Assembly (NCBI GenBank): GCA_031261505.1
Contig: JAISJN010000008.1
Span: 310,001-374,000 of the forward strand
DNA: 64,000 nt
Direction: 5' to 3'
Origin: Clostridioides sp.
GTDB lineage: Bacteria > Bacillota > Clostridia > Peptostreptococcales > Peptostreptococcaceae
How positions within the stretch are numbered: the stretch's first letter is position 1; every line of letters starts with the position of its first letter. The translations under genes and the position numbers were made by a program. Positions 1 to 8,746 of this stretch are shown piece by piece. Below the pieces are notes generated by a model that saw nothing but the letters and a program-made list of their open reading frames with translations, was not told the DNA's origin and did not search any database.

Positions 1-627
1 ATCTATGCTCTCCACAGTAGGTCCTGCTGTCACGATTATCTTTTCGCCCTTTAAGTCCTGCTCAACTTCGACTTCGCTGTCCAAACCTGTAAGAAGTCGC
101 ACTATCTCGTCGACTATCCTATCCGGGCTTGCTAGCTTTCCTTCTCCGACATCGCCACATGCAAGTCTTCCGCTATCTGGGTTTACAAATTTATATCCTA
201 GTTTCCTGAGTGAATCCATATTTCTCTTCACTATTGGATTTTGATACATATTAGTGTTCATAGCTGGAGCTATTAGTACCTGTGCCCTTGTAGCCATCAA
301 CGTCGTCGTTACCATATCGTCTGCAATACCTCCGATAATTTTACCCATGATATTTGCAGTCGCCGGCGCTACGAGAAATAAATCGGCTTGCTTTGCTAGG
401 GCTATATGCTCCACATCCCAAGTCTTTGGCTCTTCAAACATATCAGATATACAGAAATTCTGACTTAGGGTCTGAAATGTAAGAGGTGTGACAAACTCTG
501 TAGCGGCCTTGGTCATAATTACATGTACATTTGCACCTAGTTTTTTAAGTTTGCTAACTACATCGCAAACCTTATATACAGCGATACCTCCGCTGACTCC
601 GATTACAACAGTTTTGTCCCTTAACAT
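1..627 (-). CDS. coaBC: Bifunctional phosphopantothenoylcysteine decarboxylase/phosphopantothenate-cysteine ligase, N-terminal part
   Basis: Coenzyme A biosynthesis: the CoaC domain decarboxylates phosphopantothenoylcysteine and the CoaB domain makes it from phosphopantothenate and cysteine. The frame starts with ATG at 627 and stays open to the window edge, so 209 residues are seen: the whole flavodoxin-like CoaC domain and the very start of CoaB (ending TAGPTVESID). Visible CoaC signatures are the active-site His74 in DVEHIALAKQAD, the APATAN loop, PAMNTNMY (residues 121-128) and Cys157 in ACGDVGEG. It lies 3 bases after the rpoZ stop, as the last visible gene of the dapF-yicC-gmk-rpoZ-coaBC run. 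The rest of CoaB lies outside the window. Identification is secure. Confidence 0.96.
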   Translation of the reverse strand, partial: MLRDKTVVIGVSGGIAVYKVCDVVSKLKKLGANVHVIMTKAATEFVTPLTFQTLSQNFCISDMFEEPKTWDVEHIALAKQADLFLVAPATANIMGKIIGGIADDMVTTTLMATRAQVLIAPAMNTNMYQNPIVKRNMDSLRKLGYKFVNPDSGRLACGDVGEGKLASPDRIVDEIVRLLTGLDSEVEVEQDLKGEKIIVTAGPTVESID

Positions 628-630
628 CTT

Positions 631-897
631 CTATTCCTCTTCCTTTAAATGTTTATGTTGCTCTTCTAGTATTCTAGCTTCTTCCTCTTCTATTTCAACT
701 TCAGTTAGAGGTCTATATGTCAACAGTCCTCCTGCAACCTCTCTAGTAGCTATGCTTACAGGTTTTTCTTTGTCTCCTGTCACAACCAATGGATCCGCTC
801 CGTCTATTATATCTCTCGCTCTCTTAGAAACTGTACTCACTAAGAAGTATCTGTTTTCTATTCTTTCTAGTACCTCGTTGATAGATGGTTTTAACAT
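631..897 (-). CDS. rpoZ: DNA-directed RNA polymerase omega subunit
   Basis: Small RNA polymerase subunit that helps beta-prime fold and stay in the core enzyme. The 88-residue product has the Rpb6/omega fold signature: N-terminal PSINEVLERIENRYFLV, then KRARDIIDG and KPVSIATREVAGG. The C-terminus is an acidic tail. Its ATG overlaps the stop of gmk by one base (TAATG), and a GGGAGG Shine-Dalgarno sits in the last codons of gmk, which indicates translational coupling. Length and gene context (gmk upstream, coaBC downstream) are standard for Firmicutes. Confidence 0.95.
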   Translation of the reverse strand: MLKPSINEVLERIENRYFLVSTVSKRARDIIDGADPLVVTGDKEKPVSIATREVAGGLLTYRPLTEVEIEEEEARILEEQHKHLKEEE

Positions 898-1514
898 TAT
901 AATTCCTCCCTGAACTTGTCTAAAATATTATCTTTGTATCTGCTTACCTTGTTTTTCTCACTTGTTATTATACTCTTTATCTCTTTAACTGAGTTACTTA
1001 TTTCATTGTTGAATACAAAGTAATCGTAGTCCTTTATCTTGTTTATTTCGTCAAATGCACTACTAAACCTCTTTTCTATTTCTTCAGCTGTCTCCGTTCC
1101 TCTTCCAACTATTCTGTTTTTGAGCTCCTTGAGCGAAGGCGGTAACGTGAATATAAATATTCCCTCTGGGTACGCTTTTTTTATCTGCATTGCCCCCTGC
1201 ATCTCTATCTCGAGCACTACGTCAACGCCGTTTTTAAGATTTTCTATCACCTTTGCCTTTGGCGTTCCATAGCAGTTATCATAGATCTGCGCATGTTCTA
1301 AAAACTCTTCGTTTTCTATCATCTCTTTGAATTTATCCTTGCTTACAAAGTGATAATGCTGTCCGTCGACTTCTCCCTCTCTGGGACTTCTAGTTGTGGC
1401 TGACACAGATAGTTTTATATCTCTATCGTCCTCAAGGAGTGCCTTGCAAATAGTTCCCTTACCAGCTCCAGAAGGACCTGAAATCACTAGTAAAAGTCCA
1501 TCTCTCTTTATCAT
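897..1514 (-). CDS. gmk: Guanylate kinase
   Basis: Phosphorylates GMP to GDP with ATP in guanine nucleotide synthesis and salvage, in the cytoplasm. The 205-residue protein has the P-loop GPSGAGKGT at residues 13-21, the GMP-binding segment SVSATTRSPREGEVDGQHYHFVS, and the YGTPK and VVLEIEMQGA motifs of the family. Length matches bacterial Gmk. It lies between yicC (48-base gap) and rpoZ (1-base overlap), the usual Firmicute order, and is probably transcribed from the promoter upstream of dapF. Confidence 0.97.
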   Translation of the reverse strand: MIKRDGLLLVISGPSGAGKGTICKALLEDDRDIKLSVSATTRSPREGEVDGQHYHFVSKDKFKEMIENEEFLEHAQIYDNCYGTPKAKVIENLKNGVDVVLEIEMQGAMQIKKAYPEGIFIFTLPPSLKELKNRIVGRGTETAEEIEKRFSSAFDEINKIKDYDYFVFNNEISNSVKEIKSIITSEKNKVSRYKDNILDKFREEL

Positions 1515-1561
1515 GTTTTAAAACCCCACTTCTGATATTTAATCTTTTGATACTATATGAA

Positions 1562-2442
1562 TTATTCAATGTTTTGAATTTGTTCTCTTATCTTCTCTAG
1601 TTCGCTCTTTATCTCAACCACTAAATTAGTTATATTGATATCAGATGATTTTGAACCTATAGTGTTTGTCTCCCTGTTCATCTCTTGTATTAGGAAGTCT
1701 AGCTTCCTACCTATAGACTTATCTTCTGCAACTGTATCCCTGAGTTGGATTATATGGCTTTTGAACCTCACTATCTCTTCGGTTATACTGCTCTTGTCCG
1801 CAAATATAGCAACTTCTTGAGCTAATCTAGCTTCATCCACTAGATTTTCGTTTTCTAAAATCTCATTTATCCTAGTACTTAATTTAACTCTATAATCTTC
1901 TACAACTGTATCTGAGTACTCCTCTACTTTTTCTATGTATCCCTCTAATGTATCAGATCTCATATTTACGTCTTCTGCTAGTTTTCTTCCCTCTACAGCC
2001 CTCATATCCTTGAGGTTTATAAGGCATGATTTCAATGCTGAACTCAGTTTTCCCCAGATTAAATCGACGTCTGACTCAGCCTGTCTAGTCGCCACAACTC
2101 CTGGTAACTCAGCTAGCTTCATTACGCTTACATCGTTTTTTATTTTAAATTTATCACTTATTTCAGCGAGGATATTTATGTACTGAGATGCTAAATTTTC
2201 ATCTAATTCAAGTACTATATCTGAACTTCCAATGCTCTCGTACTTGATGAACACATCGCTTCTACCCCTGCTACATAATCCTTTACAAGATTTCTAACCT
2301 TGTCTTCTAAAAACGAAATCTCTCTTGGCATCCTCGTGTTTACATCTAGGTACTTATGGTTGATAGTCTTGCACTCAACCACTATTTTAACCTCTTCATC
2401 CTTGTACTCTCCCCTGCCAAAACCAGTCATACTTATAGCCAT
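1562..2442 (-). pseudogene. yicC: YicC/YloC family endoribonuclease, broken by a 1-base frameshift
   Basis: YicC-type proteins are endoribonucleases or stress-associated RNases. Two overlapping frames together give a full-length protein. The first part (from ATG at 2442) starts MAISMTGFGRGEY and continues to about VRNLVKDYVA. The second resumes at about 2264 with RSDVFIKYESIGSSD and runs to the family-typical end, including the DUF1732 region (RKLDFLIQEMNRETNTIGSKSSD). The join lies at the run of four G residues (minus strand; positions 2265-2268): one extra base restores a continuous protein of about 293 residues. Neighbouring housekeeping genes are intact. Because the indel is in a homopolymer, a sequencing or assembly error is as likely as a real mutation. 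Confidence 0.85.
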
Positions 2443-2444
2443 AA

Positions 2445-3275
2445 TCAGTCCTCCAGTATTCCTTCACATATTTTAACAGCTGGACCCGTCATACACACGG
2501 AATCTCCAATATCTATCTTCAACATCCCACCTTGAGATGTTACGCTCACGCTATTGTCCACCTTTCCAAGGTAGTTGCACACAATTGCCGAGGCTGTCAT
2601 TCCAGTTCCACAACCGAGTGTATATCCGCAACCCCTCTCCCAGGTTCTAACCGAGATATGGTACATATCCTCAACTTTTACAAAATTGACGTTCGTCTTT
2701 TCTGGAAATACTTCGTGTACTTCCATAGCTTCTCCATACTTACATACCTCATCCATATCGAGTTCGTCGACTAATACTACAGTATGTGGTACTCCCATCA
2801 GTATAGATGTAACGGTGAACTTACGTCCGAGCACTTCTATTTCCTTCTGGATAAATTCTTCCTCTTCCGAAATCACAGGTACGTCCTTTGCTAAAAAACT
2901 TCCCCTGCCCATATCTATTTTAATTGAATCAATTCTTCCTCCACTTGTGTTTAAGAGCACGCTCTTTACACCGTCCAATGTATCGACTGTGAATCTCTCT
3001 CCAACTACTATTCCCTTTTCGGATACAAATTTAGAAAAACATCTCAGTCCATTTCCACACATCTGGGCTCTTGAGCCATCTGAATTGTAGTATACCATCT
3101 TAACGTCTGCTTCATCTGAATTTTTTACGACCAACAAACCATCCGCTCCCACGGAAAATCTTCTATTACATACATTTCTGGCTAGATTTGAGTAGCCATC
3201 TGGACTTATTCCATCGTATCTACCATCGATTGCAATAAAGTCGTTCCCGATTCCGTGTAACTTCCAAAACTTCAT
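2445..3275 (-). CDS. dapF: Diaminopimelate epimerase
   Basis: Converts LL- to meso-diaminopimelate for lysine and peptidoglycan synthesis. The 276-residue product has both catalytic cysteines: Cys73 in MCGNGLRC and Cys222 in GCGTGM. The second motif reads ERGCGYTLGCGTGM, where most family members have ERGAGxTxACGTGA, so alanine has been replaced by cysteine or glycine around a conserved active-site Cys. The N-terminal FWKLHGIGNDFIAID is typical. The ATG at 3275 follows an AGGAGG Shine-Dalgarno. An extended -10 promoter lies about 40 bases upstream, making this the first gene of the run to coaBC. Its stop is 3 bases before the yicC start. Confidence 0.95.
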   Translation of the reverse strand: MKFWKLHGIGNDFIAIDGRYDGISPDGYSNLARNVCNRRFSVGADGLLVVKNSDEADVKMVYYNSDGSRAQMCGNGLRCFSKFVSEKGIVVGERFTVDTLDGVKSVLLNTSGGRIDSIKIDMGRGSFLAKDVPVISEEEEFIQKEIEVLGRKFTVTSILMGVPHTVVLVDELDMDEVCKYGEAMEVHEVFPEKTNVNFVKVEDMYHISVRTWERGCGYTLGCGTGMTASAIVCNYLGKVDNSVSVTSQGGMLKIDIGDSVCMTGPAVKICEGILED

Positions 3276-3313
3276 CTACTGGCCTCCTAAAATAGTTTTT
3301 TATCTAATACAAC

Positions 3314-3322
3314 AGTATACCA
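3314..3322 (-). promoter_or_regulatory. Candidate extended -10 promoter of the dapF operon
   Basis: On the minus strand the sequence reads TGGTATACT, a TGn extension joined to a TATACT -10 box, about 40 bases upstream of the dapF start. No good -35 hexamer is visible, which fits an extended -10 promoter. It is placed between the ABC-F gene and dapF. Confidence 0.5.
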
Positions 3323-3369
3323 TATTTAATAGTTTTTTATTGTAGGTTTTTTTATATAGTAGGTATTTT

Positions 3370-5205
3370 TTATTTTCCCTGAAGTATTTTTATTTTTGCC
3401 AAGGTATCCCTGTACTCACATTCCAATGCTTCTTTCTTCTGCTCATCGCCCGTAGTCGAAATTTCAGATATCACTAGGCTGAGTTTGTTTTTAAGCCTTA
3501 AGAGCTCTCCTTCATCTACGTTCGCCTTCATTATACTGTCTTTTCTATTAATACTAGCATCTAAATGCTTCGATTGTTTTTTCAAATCGCCTCTTTTGCT
3601 CATATATTCTGCATAACTCTCGTCAATTTGGATTATTCCCTTATTTGCAATCTCTAAAACCGCATCACAGGTATTTGTCATGAAATTCTGGTCATGTGAT
3701 ACTATAAGTACTCCTTTTTCCGTATTTTTCACAGATTCTTCAAGTGCTATAATCGATTTTATATCCAAGTAGTTAGTCGGCTCGTCTAGTATCAAAAAAT
3801 TATTGTCCTCTAGGATTATCTTGCAGATCGACACCTTTACCTTTTCGCCACCGCTCAATACTTCTACCTTCTTCCTTATATCGTCACTTGAAAATCCAAA
3901 TAGGTTTAAATTCATCCTTATGAGCGTCTCATCGAAAGACGAACTTCTCTTCACGTTTTCAAGAACTGTCTTATCTTCGTCTAATACCTTTTGTTCTTGA
4001 TCGAAGTAGCCGATTACAACCCTTGGATTTAGCCTGATATTTGAGGTATACAACGTATCTACGTTTTTATCTAACTCGGTTTTTACTTCGATTATTTTTT
4101 TTATTAGACTAGTCTTTCCACATCCATTAGGACCTATGAGCGCTACTTTTTTGCCCTTCTTTATTTTAAAGGATACCTTGTCTAGTAATATTCTGATATT
4201 TTCACCATTGATTTCAGTTTTTTCACAATTGAATAATGTTAAATCTTTAACCTCAAGTACATTCTTTCCAATTATTTCTATGCCGTCTTGTATCCTTATC
4301 TTTATATCCTTTTCTTCCTTTGGTCTTTCCTTTACTTCTAGTTGCTCTAATCTAGTCTTATATGCATTTGCATTGTAGTCTAGCTTTTGCTTTACATTCT
4401 GTCCTCCCATCCTGTGGAGCCTTGCCTCTGAGTTTCCCATTCTCTTTGGAGTTCTCCTAACCTCAGCTGATTGTTTTTTTCTCTTTACAATCATATCTTC
4501 TATTCTTTTTTTCTCGTCTACGTATTTTTCGTACTCTGTGGTTTGTTTTTTTACCTCTAGTTCTTTTTGAGCTTCGTAATCTTCGTAATTCCCATTGTAT
4601 ATGCTCAAGCTTCCGTCCTGAATCTCAACTATTTTATTGCATATTTTATCGAGAAGACCTCTATCATGTGAAACTAGGATTATACTTCCATCATATTTTT
4701 CCAGTAGTTCTTGAAGTACTGCAACTCCCTCTGAATCCATATTTGAAGTAGGTTCATCCGCTATTAAAAGAAGTCTACGCTCTTTCATAGCCCTTGCTAT
4801 CTTAAGTCTAGTCTTCTCTCCACCAGAGAGTTCGTCTGAATAGCATTTCGGCGAATTAAGAATTTTAGAAACTCTATCAACATCTTCCTTATCACCTATA
4901 GTTATGCAATCTCTTGTTTTCTGTGTATCATCTCTAGTTTCTCGATTGTTGATACCGTCCTGACTCAGTTCTCCGTGTATTTCATCAACCCTCTGAGATA
5001 TATACGAATAGCTCTTATTTAGGTAGACATCTCCGCTATCTGCTTTTTCCTCACCTATTATTATCTTGAGCAATGTCGATTTTCCCTGTCCATTTCTACC
5101 GACTATACCTATTCTATCGCCTTCAAATACTTCAAATTTATCTATATCGAGTACGATTTTATCCCCATACATCTTTACAATTTTTTTTATTCCAACTAAC
5201 TTCAT
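3370..5205 (-). CDS. ABC-F family ATPase, antibiotic-resistance (ribosomal protection) type
   Basis: ABC-F proteins bind the ribosomal E site; the resistance subgroup (Vga, Lsa, Msr, VmlR, CplR) displaces drugs from the peptidyl-transferase centre. The 611-residue protein has two nucleotide-binding domains and no membrane segments: Walker A GRNGQGKST and GPNGCGKTS, signatures LSGGEKTRL and LSGGEKVKV, Walker B IADEPTSNMD and ILDEPTNYLD. The interdomain linker contains KRMGNSEARLHRMG, a segment I associate with the resistance subgroup. A C-terminal extension of about 80 charged residues follows. ATG at 5205 is preferred because GGTGG lies 6-7 bases ahead; an open frame continues to 5277 without a usable ribosome site. 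Which drugs it handles cannot be read from the sequence. Confidence 0.85.
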   Translation of the reverse strand: MKLVGIKKIVKMYGDKIVLDIDKFEVFEGDRIGIVGRNGQGKSTLLKIIIGEEKADSGDVYLNKSYSYISQRVDEIHGELSQDGINNRETRDDTQKTRDCITIGDKEDVDRVSKILNSPKCYSDELSGGEKTRLKIARAMKERRLLLIADEPTSNMDSEGVAVLQELLEKYDGSIILVSHDRGLLDKICNKIVEIQDGSLSIYNGNYEDYEAQKELEVKKQTTEYEKYVDEKKRIEDMIVKRKKQSAEVRRTPKRMGNSEARLHRMGGQNVKQKLDYNANAYKTRLEQLEVKERPKEEKDIKIRIQDGIEIIGKNVLEVKDLTLFNCEKTEINGENIRILLDKVSFKIKKGKKVALIGPNGCGKTSLIKKIIEVKTELDKNVDTLYTSNIRLNPRVVIGYFDQEQKVLDEDKTVLENVKRSSSFDETLIRMNLNLFGFSSDDIRKKVEVLSGGEKVKVSICKIILEDNNFLILDEPTNYLDIKSIIALEESVKNTEKGVLIVSHDQNFMTNTCDAVLEIANKGIIQIDESYAEYMSKRGDLKKQSKHLDASINRKDSIMKANVDEGELLRLKNKLSLVISEISTTGDEQKKEALECEYRDTLAKIKILQGK

Positions 5206-5532
5206 AAATACCACCATCCTAAAATCAATATAATCGCATACTTGGCTATCTCCGCTTGATAAACCCAGTCGCCTCATGAGCGTATTAAACCTTAGTTTTA
5301 TGATTTTAAAATGAGCCGCAACCTCGATAATTTGATTAGCACCTGCCTAAATGGTGATTCAACACCCGCTGAAATGAGAAGTTGTTGATTATTTAAATTT
5401 TTGCATAAAAAATAAGGATATAAGACTAATACAATTACTCCCAGAATCTCCGCACCACAAAAAGAAGTTTTTCCGCTCATCTTAAAAACAATCCTTATAT
5501 CTGTGATACATAAATTCTATCGGCAAATTATA
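5206..5532 (-). promoter_or_regulatory. Long 5' leader of the ABC-F gene, possible attenuator
   Basis: A TATAAT -10 box at 5532-5527 (minus strand) would give a leader of about 315 bases before the ABC-F start, much longer than elsewhere in the window. Within it ATAAGGAT (5499-5492) can pair with ATCCTTAT (5419-5412), which is directly followed by six T residues, a terminator-like arrangement with a long loop. A 60-codon frame (5480-5298) lies in the leader but has no convincing ribosome site. Resistance ABC-F genes are often controlled by ribosome-mediated attenuation; that this applies here is inference. The leader also carries a fragment of the dispersed intergenic repeat. Confidence 0.35.
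5347..5380 (+). repeat. Fragment of the dispersed intergenic hairpin element
   Basis: The segment CTAAATGGTGATTCAAC plus the downstream GCTGAAATGAGA match the 5' conserved blocks of the element at 9891-9990, but the internal hairpin is nearly lost and the distal half (ATTTATCTCAAG) is missing. It lies in the leader of the ABC-F gene. Confidence 0.5.
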
Positions 5533-5623
5533 TTCTCATAGTCCTAAATCCTTACCCTTTCATTCGCATTTAACCGTTTATCGGTTCGTTAACGCTATTA
5601 TATCATATAGAGGTCTATCTAAC

Positions 5624-5652
5624 TAGTCATCTATCCTATTTTTGTGTATAAT
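5624..5652 (+). promoter_or_regulatory. Candidate promoter of rqcH
   Basis: A perfect TATAAT at 5647-5652 stands 44 bases upstream of the rqcH ATG; 17 bases further upstream is TAGTCA (5624-5629), a weak match to TTGACA. Direction and position fit rqcH. Confidence 0.45.
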
Positions 5653-5695
5653 AAGTAGGTAACAACGCATTTGTTACAAAGGGAGCGTGAATAAG

Positions 5696-7540
5696 ATGGC
5701 TTTAGATGGCTTAGTAATACATTCGATAGTAGATGAACTCACATCAAAAATTCTCGGAGGCAAGGTCGACAAGATCTCCCAACCAGAAGATGATGAAGTG
5801 GTTTTAACTATAAGAAATAACGGAATTAACCATAAATTAATACTTAGCGCAAGTGCTTCAAACCCTAGGGTCTACCTCGCTAAGAACTATAAAAAAGAAA
5901 ATCCAAAAAAAGCACCCGCATTTTGTATGTTGCTCAGAAAGCACATCCAAAGTGGAATCGTAGTTGGGGTGGAACAAATAGGCTTTGAAAGAATAATCAA
6001 AATCAGTGTAGAGTCATACGACGAGCTGAAGGAAAAGACTACTCAGGATATATACGTGGAAATCATGGGACGCCACAGTAATATAATACTCACCCGCTCT
6101 AACGGAGACGTTATAATAGATTCTGCAAAAAGGGTTCCTACTAGTATCAGCAGGCTAAGACAGATACTCCCAGGACTGACATACGTACTTCCGCCGTCTC
6201 AGGATAAATTAGACCCTCTAAGTAAAATCTCTGAAGACGAATTTAAGAGTGAAATTTCTTCTTACGAAGGACCTGTATTTAAGGCTGTATACTCTAAATT
6301 CTTGGGAATAAGTCCAATTGTCGCAAAGGAAATCTGCTTTAGGTCGGATGTGCCTCAAAAGACAAGGACGGAAGACTTAGAAAACGATCAGTTAAAAGCA
6401 TTGTACCTAGAGTTTTCTAGACTTTTTGCCGAAATTGGCGACAGAAACTTCACTCCTTCTATAGTTGTGGACAGAAGTATAGACAAATTTCTAGACTTCA
6501 GCTGTACTAGGTTAACTGTCTATTCAAAGGCAGATGACCTCTTGAAAAATACAAATACCGACCATATGGTAGACAAGATTGATTTCATAGAAACCGACAG
6601 TATGTCGCAGATTCTAGAGTACTACTACTCTACTCGCGATTCAAAGGACAGAATTCACCAGAGGGCCAGCGACCTTAGAAAGAGCGTAAATATCAAACTC
6701 GACAGGCTATACAATAAACAGAAAAAACAAGGTGAGGAATTACTCGAGGCTGACAATGCAGACGAGTACAAACTAAAGGGAGAACTCCTAACCGCTTATA
6801 TATACATGATTGAAAAAGGAATGGAAGAAATTGAAGTGTCTAATTTCTACTCTGAAGACTGTGGCAATATCGTAATTCCACTTAAAATCAACGCAACTCC
6901 TTCAGAGAATTCGCAGAGGTATTTTAAGAAGTACAATAAGCTAAAGAGTGCTAAAAAAGAACTTACTATACAGATGGCAGAAAGTGTTGAGGAGATTGAC
7001 TACCTAGAAAATATTCTCTTAAGCATCGACAACTGTGAAAATTTAGAAGAACTTCAGGATATAAGAGGTGAACTCGTAGAACTCGGATACATCAAGGCTA
7101 GTGGCAAGGCTAAACAACATAAGAAACAAACCACCCTTACCACAAGTCCACATAAGTTCGTATCTTCTGACGGCACAACTATCTTGGTCGGAAAAAACAA
7201 CAAGCAAAACGACTACCTCACACTCAGAATTGCCGACTACGACGATGTTTGGATGCACACTAAAAACATTCCAGGATCGCACGTCATTATAAAATGTGCT
7301 GGTAAGGAAGTCAGCGATGAAACCTTGTACGAGGGTGCAATGCTGGCTGCGTATTTCAGCAAGTCTAGAATGTCGTCTCAAGTACCTGTAGACTACACCA
7401 AAAAGAAAAATGTGAAGAAACCTAGTGGCTCAAAACCCGGGATGGTTATTTACGAAACCAATAGCACCGCTTACGTAACTCCTACCGAAGAGATGGTAGC
7501 AAAACTTAGACCGGTCCTCGTAGACGAATCCGAGATTTAA
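5696..7540 (+). CDS. rqcH: Rqc2-type ribosome quality control factor RqcH (NFACT family)
   Basis: RqcH binds split 50S subunits carrying stalled peptidyl-tRNA and recruits alanyl-tRNA to add C-terminal alanine tails; older annotations call it fibronectin-binding protein. The 614-residue protein starts MALDGLVIHSIVDEL, has the NFACT-N domain with EIMGRHSNIIL, a charged coiled-coil middle (about residues 330-450), and a C-terminal NFACT-R domain (KFVSSDGTTILVGKNNKQND...VWMHTKNIPGSHVII). ATG at 5696 is chosen over GTG at 5687 because AGGGAG is 10 bases from the ATG and almost touches the GTG, and because family members begin MALDG. It is monocistronic and ends at a hairpin. YlmH, reported to act in the same pathway in Bacillus subtilis, is encoded at 45003-45788. 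Confidence 0.93.
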   Translation: MALDGLVIHSIVDELTSKILGGKVDKISQPEDDEVVLTIRNNGINHKLILSASASNPRVYLAKNYKKENPKKAPAFCMLLRKHIQSGIVVGVEQIGFERIIKISVESYDELKEKTTQDIYVEIMGRHSNIILTRSNGDVIIDSAKRVPTSISRLRQILPGLTYVLPPSQDKLDPLSKISEDEFKSEISSYEGPVFKAVYSKFLGISPIVAKEICFRSDVPQKTRTEDLENDQLKALYLEFSRLFAEIGDRNFTPSIVVDRSIDKFLDFSCTRLTVYSKADDLLKNTNTDHMVDKIDFIETDSMSQILEYYYSTRDSKDRIHQRASDLRKSVNIKLDRLYNKQKKQGEELLEADNADEYKLKGELLTAYIYMIEKGMEEIEVSNFYSEDCGNIVIPLKINATPSENSQRYFKKYNKLKSAKKELTIQMAESVEEIDYLENILLSIDNCENLEELQDIRGELVELGYIKASGKAKQHKKQTTLTTSPHKFVSSDGTTILVGKNNKQNDYLTLRIADYDDVWMHTKNIPGSHVIIKCAGKEVSDETLYEGAMLAAYFSKSRMSSQVPVDYTKKKNVKKPSGSKPGMVIYETNSTAYVTPTEEMVAKLRPVLVDESEI

Positions 7541-7578
7541 TAATGGTTGCATAATGTGGAATATACACACAATGTAAT

Positions 7579-7621
7579 AAGAAAGATGCCCACATCTATA
7601 TAGGTGTAGGGCATCTTTCTT
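7579..7621. terminator. Bidirectional terminator between rqcH and ptb
   Basis: A 13-base perfect inverted repeat, AAGAAAGATGCCC and its complement (7579-7591 and 7609-7621), encloses a 17-base loop. It sits between the convergent rqcH and ptb genes with A/T-rich outer arms giving U-rich 3' ends both ways. Confidence 0.85.
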
Positions 7622-7697
7622 AAGTTAAATAGTAATTGCGTGGTACTCCAAAGTTTTGATCCTGTAAATATTGTAGTACTATCACATTATGATAATT

Positions 7698-8597
7698 TTA
7701 CGATTTTTTTTGTAGTAAATAACACGCCATCCCTATTGTATTTATTTTATTGCTAGGCTTATCTGTTCTCGATGTCATCACAACTGGTACCTTAGTCCCT
7801 GCAATAATTGAGCAGGCTTCTCTATCCGAGTAATGAATGATCGCCTTGCTCACGTTATTAGCCTCCCTCAAATCAGATGATACTAAGATCTGAGCTTTTC
7901 CTGCAACTGAACTTTCGATATTTTTGATCTCAGCGTATTTCTTTGATATGGCATTATCTAGGCTCAACGGTCCGTCTATTATACAATCTTTTATTTGTCC
8001 TCTTCTATTCATTTGCGTGATAACTGCACTGTCTATTGTATCAGGCATTTTTTCAGAAATCGTTTCAACCGCACCCAAGAGTGCAACATAAGGTTCTTTA
8101 TCGTATAAATTTTTGAATACTTCAACTGCATTTTGAATTATTTCAACCTTCTCTTTAAGTGTAGGGCTGATGTTGATCGCGCAATCTGTTAAAAATTGAG
8201 GCTCTCCATTATATCCGTCAAACATCGTCATCTGGCTTAGTCTACTTCCAGAGGATATACCCTTCTCCTTGTCTAAGATAGCCTTCATGAACGTACTTGT
8301 ATGTACCTGTCCTTTCATTGGTATATCAGCTATACCTTGTTTTACTAGCTCTATCGCCTTTGCTGGTGCATCGCTCGTACAGTCTACAGGTACAACCCTT
8401 ATATTTTCCTCATCCAATCCATATTTTTTGATTAGTTTCTTAGTATGTATTTCTTCGTCGACCAATATAAAATTTGCCAACTTTTCCCCAATTGCATCCT
8501 TCACTAAATTTATTTCTTCCTCACTTATTCCAGCTATTGCAATTGTTTTCAACTCCGATCCCGCTACTTCCTTACAGATATCCTTTATTGATTTCAT
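7698..8597 (-). CDS. ptb: Phosphate butyryltransferase
   Basis: Interconverts butyryl-CoA and butyryl-phosphate; with butyrate kinase it yields ATP by substrate-level phosphorylation. Members of the family also use branched acyl-CoAs made from Val, Leu and Ile. The 299-residue protein belongs to the phosphate acetyl/butyryltransferase family: ADIPMKGQVHTSTFMKAIL, SGSRLSQMTMFD, and the C-terminal SIIAGTKVPVVMTSRTDKPSNKINTIGMAC. ATG at 8597 is chosen (AAAGGA 7 bases ahead) over an upstream in-frame start at 8639 with no ribosome site. It follows buk by 149 bases on the same strand, so the order is buk then ptb, the reverse of the classical clostridial ptb-buk operon. Confidence 0.93.
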   Translation of the reverse strand: MKSIKDICKEVAGSELKTIAIAGISEEEINLVKDAIGEKLANFILVDEEIHTKKLIKKYGLDEENIRVVPVDCTSDAPAKAIELVKQGIADIPMKGQVHTSTFMKAILDKEKGISSGSRLSQMTMFDGYNGEPQFLTDCAINISPTLKEKVEIIQNAVEVFKNLYDKEPYVALLGAVETISEKMPDTIDSAVITQMNRRGQIKDCIIDGPLSLDNAISKKYAEIKNIESSVAGKAQILVSSDLREANNVSKAIIHYSDREACSIIAGTKVPVVMTSRTDKPSNKINTIGMACYLLQKKS

Positions 8598-8746
8598 AAT
8601 TTTCCTTTCCCTATCACACGATAGTATAATTAAACTCACTAGGCTAAATGAGATTGCATAGTGGTGGATTTGACCTCCACTGAGATTAGAATTAGACTCG
8701 ATACCCTAGTTGCAGTAATATCATCCTCTAGCTAAATTAGTTGCAT

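Noticed and set aside
488..913. Plus-strand frames opposite coaBC, rpoZ and gmk, and many similar frames opposite other genes
   Set aside because: They are antisense to well-conserved proteins, have no ribosome sites and are rich in Ser/Thr/Ile repeats expected from reverse translation of A/T-rich genes.
5298..5480. A 60-codon frame in the ABC-F leader as a protein gene
   Set aside because: No convincing ribosome site, and it runs through a repeat fragment; kept only as part of the possible attenuator.
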